Below are positions 23,732 through 31,991 of a stretch of DNA of 64,000 bases, one piece after another. Both the position numbers and the translations under genes were made by a program. The stretch comes from Dyadobacter tibetensis Y620-1 (lineage in GTDB: Bacteria > Bacteroidota > Bacteroidia > Cytophagales > Spirosomataceae). The DNA is taken from assembly GCF_000566685.1 (NCBI RefSeq), contig NZ_AZQN01000007.1, positions 124,001 through 188,000 of the forward strand, in the 5' to 3' direction. Positions within the stretch are counted from its first letter, which is position 1, and each line of letters starts with the position of its first letter. The notes under the pieces are model-generated. The model made no database searches and was not told the DNA's origin. It saw nothing but the letters and a program-made list of their open reading frames with translations.

Positions 23732-26032
23732 CTAAAATTGTACCCTGTAGCTAAAAACGGGAATGAGTCCGAGCTGATATTGGCTCACCACTCCCTTCTG
23801 ATATTGATCAAAATAGCTGTATGCCTCATTCCTGGATGAAGTCACGTTCTGCAGATCCAGGGAAAAGGTGCTGCTATGGCTGGACTTATTCCGCTTATAA
23901 TAGATCCGGAGATCGGGACGAAAATAGTCTTTCATCTTCAGACTGAATGCACGATCCTCCTGATATACCGTACTACCACTGGCTGCAGAGGCCTGGATGT
24001 CGATGGGGGTATCTCTGAATCCTCCTATCCATAATATCTTTGCATTAACACCCCACACACGCTCCTCAGTGGAGCCAAATTCCTTTCCACCGGTAAAACT
24101 AAAGGTATGCCGTCCGTCGTAACGCGTGCTTCTCTGGATTCCGTCACTGCCTTTATAGGTCGACTCATAAACCGATCCGGAAATTAGAAAGTAAAGATCG
24201 TCAGTAAGATATTTCTGCCAAGACGCCTCTACCCCGATATTCCTCCCTGTGCCACGATTGACCAAAGGATGATAAGGGACAGACTCCAAAGCATTGATTG
24301 CCGAAAAGGCGGTTGGAATACCATCCCGAATCGGAACGTCAAACAGATCTTGCCAGTAGGCCTCCAGGTTAAGACTGCTATTTTTAGGTAGTTGAATTTT
24401 ATAACCCAATACCAACTGACTGGAGCGCGACACCCCTATCTTACCGCCATTCAAGCGGCCGGCCAGGTAGACCTGGGGCAAAGGAACCTGGCTCTGCATG
24501 CCATAGGACAGGCTTAACTGGCTCCCCGTCTTTAACTGATAGCGAAGCGCTGCTCGCGGCTCCAGCACTCCCTGGCTACTTTTGGAATAATAAAGATAAT
24601 GAACTCCAACTTCAGAACTAAACTTGGGTGACCATTGCATACTGGCCAAAGCGAAAGGTTGAATGATCAGCCCTTTCAGCGAAAAATCGACCGGGGCCTC
24701 GGTGCTTACCCTACTGAAATAATCGAGTCGATCGCTCTGCACCGTAATGGTGCCCCCAGCTTGGAGTCTTAGCCTATCGGTAGGTCTTATATTGAGCGCA
24801 CTATTTATCGAGACCCTTCCTTTAGCCAGCTCATCGGTATCGAGGGGCCTTATGGAAAAATCGAGCGCATAGACCTGACTTGCCTCTCTTGTGGTTGTCA
24901 GTCCGGAAGCCACCAATGCCGTTCTCAATGCCATTTGTTTATTTATGGGCCAGTCGTGAGTTACTCCAATAGCGCCCATCTTATTTTTAAATTTAATATT
25001 CTGACCATCTTTCTGGAATTCCCAGGTAGAAGTGTCTTTGTCAGCTTTGAAAGTATTGCTGCTTATCCCGCCCATTCCAAAGACCGTAAAGGTTCCTGCT
25101 TTATTGGTAGGAAAATTGAGGTGAAAAGACAAATCCTGAAACCGAATATCTTCCCCACCAAAACTTACACCCATAGCCCCGAGTAGGCCCGTAAACGAAT
25201 ATCGGTAGTTGACCAGATACGACCCTTTATGTTGCTTGGAAAGTGGCCCCTCGGCAGCAAGATCTATGCCGATTAATCCGGCCTGACCCGTAAATTCAGT
25301 CTGCTCATTATTACCATTGCGCAGACGCATATCCATCACTGCAGACTGGGCGTTGCCATAATTTGCGGGAAGGGCCCCGTTCAGGAAATAGGATGTTCCC
25401 AAGAGCTGAGTGCTCAATATATTCACACCTCCACCAGTAGTAGTAGCACGATCGCTGAAAGTCCCCGCATTGGAAAGATGATTGGGGTTTACGATTTCCA
25501 CCCCTTCCAGACGCCATTGCATATTATTGGGCGAATTACCTCGAACCACCAGCCCATTGGCCTGATCATTTGCAGCGGCTACTCCTGCAAAAGACGTAGC
25601 TACCCGTGCCGGGTCCAAATAGGTAGCCGCATAGCGTAAGGTCTGCTCGGTGGTAATCTCCTGAACACTATTATAGGCAGGCGTCCTGGAGCCGGCCACC
25701 GTGGCCGCCGGAAGCTGCAGGGCATTGGTAGACAACTGAATATTCAGAACCTGCTCCTTCCCTGACACCAGCAGAATTTCGGGTATGGTCAGCGTTTCGT
25801 AACCAATGTACTTTACGATGAGGACATAACGACCTACGGGTAAATCGTCGAAACGAAACAGGCCATTTTCATTACTGACTGTCTGGATGGGCAGGCCCGA
25901 AAGCAAAATACTGGCGCCTGCTAGACGCTGTCCATTGTCCCTATCTGTCACCGTACCCCGCAGGGTAGAAGTTAAGGTCTGCCCCAAAGATATCTGTGCA
26001 AAAAGTAAGAATAGACTTAAAAAACGAATCAT
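23732..26032 (-). CDS. TonB-dependent receptor with carboxypeptidase-regulatory N-domain
   Basis: A ~766-residue outer-membrane receptor. The start at 26032 gives a clean signal peptide (MIRFLSLFLLFAQISLGQ); an ATG farther up at 26110 would give an odd leader. A CarboxypepD_reg beta-sandwich follows (LRGTVTDRDNGQRLAGASIL), then a plug domain (residues ~115-230) and a beta-barrel ending FSYRVQF. The substrate is unknown. It is divergent from hemF. Confidence 0.88.
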   Translation of the reverse strand: MIRFLSLFLLFAQISLGQTLTSTLRGTVTDRDNGQRLAGASILLSGLPIQTVSNENGLFRFDDLPVGRYVLIVKYIGYETLTIPEILLVSGKEQVLNIQLSTNALQLPAATVAGSRTPAYNSVQEITTEQTLRYAATYLDPARVATSFAGVAAANDQANGLVVRGNSPNNMQWRLEGVEIVNPNHLSNAGTFSDRATTTGGGVNILSTQLLGTSYFLNGALPANYGNAQSAVMDMRLRNGNNEQTEFTGQAGLIGIDLAAEGPLSKQHKGSYLVNYRYSFTGLLGAMGVSFGGEDIRFQDLSFHLNFPTNKAGTFTVFGMGGISSNTFKADKDTSTWEFQKDGQNIKFKNKMGAIGVTHDWPINKQMALRTALVASGLTTTREASQVYALDFSIRPLDTDELAKGRVSINSALNIRPTDRLRLQAGGTITVQSDRLDYFSRVSTEAPVDFSLKGLIIQPFALASMQWSPKFSSEVGVHYLYYSKSSQGVLEPRAALRYQLKTGSQLSLSYGMQSQVPLPQVYLAGRLNGGKIGVSRSSQLVLGYKIQLPKNSSLNLEAYWQDLFDVPIRDGIPTAFSAINALESVPYHPLVNRGTGRNIGVEASWQKYLTDDLYFLISGSVYESTYKGSDGIQRSTRYDGRHTFSFTGGKEFGSTEERVWGVNAKILWIGGFRDTPIDIQASAASGSTVYQEDRAFSLKMKDYFRPDLRIYYKRNKSSHSSTFSLDLQNVTSSRNEAYSYFDQYQKGVVSQYQLGLIPVFSYRVQF

Positions 26033-26148
26033 AAAATAAGAGAGGAATATACTATTGACTAACCGCAAAAATACAACGTTCTTGGCAAGGAATGCTCCGC
26101 CATTGAGCAATTATCGTAATTTTGTTCGCCATACCAATTCGAACACTT

Positions 26149-27063
26149 ATGCATATTGACCATATCATTACATTTTTTAAATCCTTACAAGACGATATAT
26201 GCCAAGCCCTGGAGACTGAAGATGGGCAGGCGAAGTTTCAAGAAGACCTATGGGAACATCATTCCGGTGGAGGTGGCCGAACACGACTGATTCAGGATGG
26301 GGCGGTGATTGAAAAGGGAGGAGTGAACTTCTCATGTGTAAAAGGTGAAGTCCATCCCCGGTTAAGGGCGCAAATGGACCTTGGGGAAGATGACGACTAC
26401 CATTTCACGGCGACTGGCGTCTCTATTGTGATGCATCCTAAAAATCCCAATGTCCCCATTATTCATATGAACGTGCGCTATTTTGAACTTAGCAATGGCA
26501 CTTGTTGGTTCGGCGGTGGAATAGACCTTACACCGCATTATGTGGTGAAAGAAGATGCACAGTGGTTTCACCAATATTTAAAGTCGGCCTGCGATCAACA
26601 CCATTCGGACTTCTATCCTGAATTCAAAAATTGGGCGGACGATTATTTTTTCATCCCGCACCGTAATGAAACGAGGGGAGTCGGGGGAATCTTTTTTGAT
26701 TATTTAAAGCCAGATCAGGAAGGCAAATCCCAGGGGCTTGCCAAAGACGCTCTCTTTGCCTTCGTTAAAGATATTGGAGTGAGCTTTGCACCCATTTACA
26801 CCCAACTAATGGCCAAATACAAGCACTCGGCTTTTACGCCCGAACAAAAGGAATGGCAATACATCCGCCGGGGGCGCTATGTGGAGTTTAATCTCGTATG
26901 GGATCGGGGAACCAAATTTGGTTTGGAAACCAATGGCAGAACCGAGTCGATACTGATGAGCCTACCACCGCAGGCCAATTGGGCTTATAATCTGATACCG
27001 GAAGCAGGTACGGCAGAGGCCCAGACGCTAGCCTTCCTCAAAAAGAACATTAATTGGGTTTAA
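26149..27063 (+). CDS. hemF: Oxygen-dependent coproporphyrinogen III oxidase
   Basis: A ~304-residue HemF, converting coproporphyrinogen III to protoporphyrinogen IX with O2 in haem synthesis. Characteristic stretches are HHSGGGGRTRLIQDG, HPKNPNVPIIHMNVRYFE, WFGGGIDLTPHY and the RGRYVEFNLVWDRGTKFGL block near residue 250. The ATG at 26149 is chosen because it is the first ATG; a TTG at 26122 lies inside the TAATTTTG -7-like box at 26117-26124. Confidence 0.95.
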   Translation: MHIDHIITFFKSLQDDICQALETEDGQAKFQEDLWEHHSGGGGRTRLIQDGAVIEKGGVNFSCVKGEVHPRLRAQMDLGEDDDYHFTATGVSIVMHPKNPNVPIIHMNVRYFELSNGTCWFGGGIDLTPHYVVKEDAQWFHQYLKSACDQHHSDFYPEFKNWADDYFFIPHRNETRGVGGIFFDYLKPDQEGKSQGLAKDALFAFVKDIGVSFAPIYTQLMAKYKHSAFTPEQKEWQYIRRGRYVEFNLVWDRGTKFGLETNGRTESILMSLPPQANWAYNLIPEAGTAEAQTLAFLKKNINWV

Positions 27064-27076
27064 AACGACAGGTACC

Positions 27077-27111
27077 AAGGGCCGCTGTCAAATATTTTGC
27101 CGGCGGCCTTT
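27077..27111. terminator. Bidirectional terminator between hemF and menC
   Basis: AAGGGCCGC pairs with GCGGCCTTT (one G-T mismatch) around a 17-base loop, between two convergent genes. A T-rich stretch and an A-rich stretch lie around 27120-27135. Confidence 0.5.
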
Positions 27112-27131
27112 AGGATTAATTTCTTTTTTTT

Positions 27132-28211
27132 CTAAAAAATAGCACCCCAGCTGGAATCAGGGTGGTTCCAGAGGTAACCATCTTTCACTAGAAGTGGTGA
27201 ATCAATATTATTGGAATAAAGCTGCCCCGTGCCCAGGCCCTGAGGTAAAGGGTTATGGTATTGAGCCGTAAATTGTGCAATGGCGTTTAGCCCGATATTG
27301 GATTCTAAGGCTGATGTTACCCACCATCTTACTCCTAGCCTTCCGGCAATTTCGATCCATTCCGCTGTAGACTGTAATCCACCCAAAAGTCCCGGTTTCA
27401 GAATAATATATGGGGGATTAAGATTTTTTAACAAATCGAACTTTTTACGATAATCTACGATTCCAATAAGCTCTTCATCGAGGGCGATCGGAACTGGAGA
27501 ATTAGCACAAAGGTCGTGCATAAGCTCTGCCTGACCCGGCATAATGGGCTGCTCAATAGAATGCAGGTCATAGGTAGCAAGGCGATCGAGGCGGTCTCTG
27601 ACGTTACCTGCATGAAAGGCTCCATTTGCATCTACCCGAAGCTCGATCTGATCTTTTTTATACCGGTTTCTGATATGTTCCAGGACAGCGCACTCTTCAT
27701 CAAAATCGATGGCCCCTACTTTCAATTTAATGGTGTTAAAACCCGCTTCCAATTTTGCCTCTACCTGAGCCACCATATCATCGAAAGTGCCCATCCATAT
27801 CAATCCATTCATCAAAATGCCTTTTTCTGAACGTGAGAAGGCATTATCGTATAATTTACGTTTCCCTCCGTTCATTATATCCAGCAGAGCGGTTTCGATT
27901 CCAAATCGAATGGAGGGAAAGTTTTCTGGAACAATTTGATTGAGAATGATGGCTAAATTGAAGGGAAAAACTTCCAAATCATAAGCGTTAAATTGGCTGC
28001 AGATTTTTTCCAGTTCATGCTCAAAATCTGGCCGATCATCGACGCTCAAGCCCGGTAACGGACCACATTCCCCATAGCCAAACAGTCCAGGCAGTTCAGT
28101 GTCCCGGACCTGAACCAGATGTATTTTTTTCTGGTTCAGAACACCACGGGAAGTGCCTGCTTGTTTCTTGAAATTGAGAATATGAGGTTGGGTCGTAATT
28201 CTTAATGGCAT
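27132..28211 (-). CDS. menC: o-Succinylbenzoate synthase (enolase superfamily)
   Basis: A 359-residue enolase-superfamily enzyme of the muconate-cycloisomerase subgroup. The catalytic lysine motif is IKLKVG near residue 166, metal ligands are in DANG near 193, EQP near 220 and DEELIG near 245, and the second lysine in ILKPGLLGG near 270. The sequence fits the Bacteroidota MenC, which dehydrates SHCHC to OSB for menaquinone. A dipeptide epimerase is the main alternative, as the two are hard to tell apart by eye. Confidence 0.75.
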   Translation of the reverse strand: MPLRITTQPHILNFKKQAGTSRGVLNQKKIHLVQVRDTELPGLFGYGECGPLPGLSVDDRPDFEHELEKICSQFNAYDLEVFPFNLAIILNQIVPENFPSIRFGIETALLDIMNGGKRKLYDNAFSRSEKGILMNGLIWMGTFDDMVAQVEAKLEAGFNTIKLKVGAIDFDEECAVLEHIRNRYKKDQIELRVDANGAFHAGNVRDRLDRLATYDLHSIEQPIMPGQAELMHDLCANSPVPIALDEELIGIVDYRKKFDLLKNLNPPYIILKPGLLGGLQSTAEWIEIAGRLGVRWWVTSALESNIGLNAIAQFTAQYHNPLPQGLGTGQLYSNNIDSPLLVKDGYLWNHPDSSWGAIF

Positions 28212-28280
28212 GTTGAGATTGATGTCAGATCAGCAAAGGGCGTCAAAATTAGCCAAAATTTATGTAATTATGCGGATAAG

Positions 28281-29318
28281 ATGGAACAACCTACCTGGAT
28301 CAAATATATATTATTTCCTTTTTCGATGCTCTACGGAGTGATCATGAGGATCCGTAATGCAGCATTCGACAGGGGATACCTGCCGAGCATGGCCCCTCCA
28401 CAGTGGACCATATCGGTGGGTAACCTCACGGTAGGCGGCACCGGAAAAACCCCGGTCACCGAATATCTGGCCAGGCTATTAAAAGACACCTTTCCCCTGG
28501 CCATTTTAAGCAGGGGCTATGGTCGGAACACACGAGGATTTATTCTTGCCGATGAAATGGCTAATGCAGGCAGGATCGGAGACGAGCCCTACCAGTATTA
28601 CCAGAAATTTGGACCTGATATTGCTGTTGCCGTCTGCGAGAAACGCATCGAAGGAGCATTGAAACTTGCCGAACTATTCCCGGAAAAAAGAACACTGCTT
28701 CTTGACGACGCCTATCAGCACAGAGCCATAAAACGAAATGTTAACTTACTCCTTAACGACTATTCAAGACCCTTTTACGAAGATCTACCCTTCCCTGCCG
28801 GCCGGCTCCGTGAAGGGAGGTATGGTGCTCGCCGAGCAGACGCTGTTGTGGTAACCAAGTGCCCCGCTCAGCTCCAGGATCAGGAAAGAACCCGTATCCA
28901 ATTGGCGCTGGCTCCTTATATAAAACGCAACACGCCCGTATTTTTTGCGGGTATAAAATATGCACCGGCACGGCTGCTCTCACTGCAGGAACATGAGATA
29001 GTGGACGTTATGGTGGTCGCAGGGATTGCCAACCCTGGCCCATTTTTAACGGAAATGAATCAAAAATTTAAGGTAGTAGGCCAGAAACTATATCCCGACC
29101 ATCACAATTATACCGATGTCGACATAAAAGAACTTATTCAAAACTTAAAAAACGATACTTTTGTAGTGACAACGGAAAAAGACATTGTAAAGCTAAAACC
29201 TCTTGCTGTCGGAACGGCCTTGTATGAGCGGCTGGCTTATGTACCCATTGAGATAGATCTGGGGAAAGATCAGGAAAGTTTCGAAAGATGGATACTAGCA
29301 AAAGTAAATCAGGTCTAA
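28281..29318 (+). CDS. lpxK: Tetraacyldisaccharide 4'-kinase
   Basis: A 345-residue LpxK that phosphorylates lipid A precursor at the inner membrane. It has the N-terminal membrane segment (YILFPFSMLYGVIMRIRN), the Walker A GNLTVGGTGKTPVTEYLA near residue 47, LSRGYGR near 78 and the LLDDAYQHRAIKR motif near 140. A porin gene follows 30 bp downstream. Confidence 0.93.
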   Translation: MEQPTWIKYILFPFSMLYGVIMRIRNAAFDRGYLPSMAPPQWTISVGNLTVGGTGKTPVTEYLARLLKDTFPLAILSRGYGRNTRGFILADEMANAGRIGDEPYQYYQKFGPDIAVAVCEKRIEGALKLAELFPEKRTLLLDDAYQHRAIKRNVNLLLNDYSRPFYEDLPFPAGRLREGRYGARRADAVVVTKCPAQLQDQERTRIQLALAPYIKRNTPVFFAGIKYAPARLLSLQEHEIVDVMVVAGIANPGPFLTEMNQKFKVVGQKLYPDHHNYTDVDIKELIQNLKNDTFVVTTEKDIVKLKPLAVGTALYERLAYVPIEIDLGKDQESFERWILAKVNQV

Positions 29319-29348
29319 TGCATTGGACGTTGCAATTGAGCACCATAT

Positions 29349-31331
29349 ATGAGATTTAAGATAATATTCCTTATAGGCTTAAGCCTATTTTTTATTGATA
29401 CCCATCGAAGCTACGGTCAGATAAAATTACCTGCGGGCCTGCCTACTCCTGGAGGAAACTCCGGAGGCAGCAGTGGAGGCGGTGGTGGTGGAGCCGCGAT
29501 TTTGGACGATAGTACCAAAACAATTTACGGACCCAGAACCACGGTACATTTTTTCGAAAAGGATATCCTGAACAACCGCGATTCGGTGCGCTACAGGGTA
29601 GACACTTCTCTTACCAACCTTCACCGCTGGACGCCTATTGACAAATCCTGGGGCACATGGGTGGATTTAGGAAACGTAGCCACAGCTTCAAACCCTATCT
29701 TCTTTCAGACCCGGGACGACATTGGCAAACAGCTGGGCATGCGCGCCTACGACGCTTATGCTATCAAGCCGGAAGAGGTATATTATTATAATACCAAATC
29801 ACAGCATACTGACATTACCTTCGTTTCCGGAGCTAAGAAGACCTCCATGGGACGGTTTGGGTATACCCAAAATTTTGGCCCTCGCTTTAACCTGGGTATC
29901 AAGGCGCAACGACTGACTTCTAATAAGCAATATGGAACCTTCAGCACGCTCAATTCTGAATCACTTCTGGCTCAGAACTGGACCTTTCTCGCACAAGGCA
30001 GCTACTTTTCTAAAAATAATAAATACCTGATACTGGCACATTATCGACATCTAAATCAGAAAGTGAGAGAACAGGGAGGGGTCATTCCTGACTCTACCAT
30101 CAATGGAGATGGGATCTATTCTTACGATGGAGGGGCCCGTATCAGCGACGATGCTAACTCCTGGGAACGCAGGCATGGATTTCACCTCTACCATCAATAC
30201 CGCCTTGTAAATGGCTTTCAGCTTTTCCAGCAGATGGACTATCAAAGTACCATTAACCGATATACAGATCTGGATATTTCTAAGGGAATTGCCAATGGTA
30301 TTTATGAAAATATATACTCCGACTCCAGCAAAACCCGACAGGACCTGTATTACAAACTATTTGACAATAAATTTGGGATAAAAGGAGTATTTTCGGGTTT
30401 TAACTATCGGGCTTATATACGGCAAAGATTGTATGGATTAAGTGGACAAAGTCAACCTGCAAACAGCACGGGAGAACCTTATACCCGTTACCGTACAGGA
30501 CTGAAATTCGAAAATATGCTAGGTCTATGGCTGGGTTATTATTTCAAAGACTCTACCCAGTACCTCAGTGCCGAAGGAGAACACCTGGTTGGAAAGGACT
30601 TAAAACTTAAAGGAGAAATTACCACCAAATGGGCCAAAGCTGGATATCAAACTATACTTTGGTCACCAGATCTTCTGATGGACTATTATCATGGGAATAA
30701 TTTTATCTGGAAAAATGATTTTAAAATGGAATGGGTAAATACCATCTATGGATCCATCCCAATTAAAACTGAAAAAATAAACTTCACGCCTGAAATTCAG
30801 TACCATCTCATCAGACAGCATATGTATTATGATGCGCAGGCAACACCCCAGCAATATGGAGGTACTATCAACTTATTCCGCATAGGAGCCACCGCAGATA
30901 TCCAGCTCAATAAATGGACCCTGGCGGCCCGGACATATTATACGCTTAACGATACCAAGAGCATTATCCGAAATCCGGACTTTTATGCCAGTGGACAGGT
31001 TAGTTTCGACTTTACCTATTATAATGCCTTGTATATACAGTTGGGATTGTCCGCAACTTACCGATCTGCCTATGAGGCCTATGCCTATATGCCCGTTACC
31101 CAGCAGTTCCATCTCCCAAATGGATTGTACGCCCAGCAACAAACCAGAGATTATTTCACCTCGGAGGCTTTTGCCAACGTTCGGATCAAAAGGGTTCGTT
31201 TGTTTTTTAAATACTCTTACCTGAATATGGACCTCTATGGCTTATTTCCGAAAGGAAATTATCAGAGTCCCGGTTACCTGGACATCCCCCGATCCTTCAG
31301 CTTTGGAATCGTCTGGCCTATGTTCGATTAA
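29349..31331 (+). CDS. Putative porin (Porin_10 type)
   Basis: A 660-residue outer-membrane beta-barrel protein. The signal peptide ends near SYGQ; a glycine/serine-rich linker (GGNSGGSSGGGGGGAA) follows. Alternating aromatic strands run to the end, closing with SFSFGIVWPMFD. Porin_10 members are non-specific channels or of unknown specificity. It lies between lpxK and miaE, both on the same strand. Confidence 0.8.
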   Translation: MRFKIIFLIGLSLFFIDTHRSYGQIKLPAGLPTPGGNSGGSSGGGGGGAAILDDSTKTIYGPRTTVHFFEKDILNNRDSVRYRVDTSLTNLHRWTPIDKSWGTWVDLGNVATASNPIFFQTRDDIGKQLGMRAYDAYAIKPEEVYYYNTKSQHTDITFVSGAKKTSMGRFGYTQNFGPRFNLGIKAQRLTSNKQYGTFSTLNSESLLAQNWTFLAQGSYFSKNNKYLILAHYRHLNQKVREQGGVIPDSTINGDGIYSYDGGARISDDANSWERRHGFHLYHQYRLVNGFQLFQQMDYQSTINRYTDLDISKGIANGIYENIYSDSSKTRQDLYYKLFDNKFGIKGVFSGFNYRAYIRQRLYGLSGQSQPANSTGEPYTRYRTGLKFENMLGLWLGYYFKDSTQYLSAEGEHLVGKDLKLKGEITTKWAKAGYQTILWSPDLLMDYYHGNNFIWKNDFKMEWVNTIYGSIPIKTEKINFTPEIQYHLIRQHMYYDAQATPQQYGGTINLFRIGATADIQLNKWTLAARTYYTLNDTKSIIRNPDFYASGQVSFDFTYYNALYIQLGLSATYRSAYEAYAYMPVTQQFHLPNGLYAQQQTRDYFTSEAFANVRIKRVRLFFKYSYLNMDLYGLFPKGNYQSPGYLDIPRSFSFGIVWPMFD

Positions 31332-31354
31332 ATATTTTCAAGACCCTAATCTTT

Positions 31355-31948
31355 ATGAATATCACCACGCTTGGTTTAGAACTTCCTACAGACCCCCGTT
31401 GGGTCAATATTGCCGCCATGCAACTTGGGGATATCCTCATCGATCACGCCTATTGCGAGCAAAAGGCTGCTTCATCCTGTATTTCATTAATTGTTCACTA
31501 TCCTGAGAAAACCCGGCTTGTGGAAGTTCTCACTCCCATTGTAGCAGAAGAATGGGGCCATTTCCAACGTGTCTTAAAGGAATTGCGCAGTAGAGGACTC
31601 AGCTTAGGAAGGCAACGCAAAGACGAATATGTAGGCCAGCTTATGAAGTTGGTTCGTAACAAAGGTGATTATGAGGAGGCTTTATTGGACAAATTACTCG
31701 TTTGTGCCCTTGTTGAGGCACGGAGTTGTGAGCGTTTCAAACTCTTATCTGAAAAACTGGAAGATGCTAAACTGGTTAAATTTTACCGAGAATTGATGAT
31801 TTCTGAGGCAGGGCATTATCGTACCTTTCTCGAGCTTGCCGAAACCTACTGCCCTAAAGAATTAGTAAGACAACGCTGGAAGGAATTTCTTCAGGCAGAG
31901 GCAGAAATTATCCAAGGGCTAAAGCCCCGCTCCGATCGCATGCACTAA
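31355..31948 (+). CDS. miaE: tRNA-(ms2io6A37) hydroxylase
   Basis: A 197-residue di-iron protein of the MiaE family with helices carrying HAYCEQKAASSCI, EEWGHFQRVL and EARSCERFKLL, and ISEAGHYRTF supplying the second metal site. MiaE hydroxylates ms2i6A37 of tRNA. It follows the porin by 23 bp and precedes the nuclease gene. Confidence 0.9.
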   Translation: MNITTLGLELPTDPRWVNIAAMQLGDILIDHAYCEQKAASSCISLIVHYPEKTRLVEVLTPIVAEEWGHFQRVLKELRSRGLSLGRQRKDEYVGQLMKLVRNKGDYEEALLDKLLVCALVEARSCERFKLLSEKLEDAKLVKFYRELMISEAGHYRTFLELAETYCPKELVRQRWKEFLQAEAEIIQGLKPRSDRMH

Positions 31949-31991
31949 TTCTTATGTGAGCGGCCTCACTCAACTTATCACAAGCATTCCC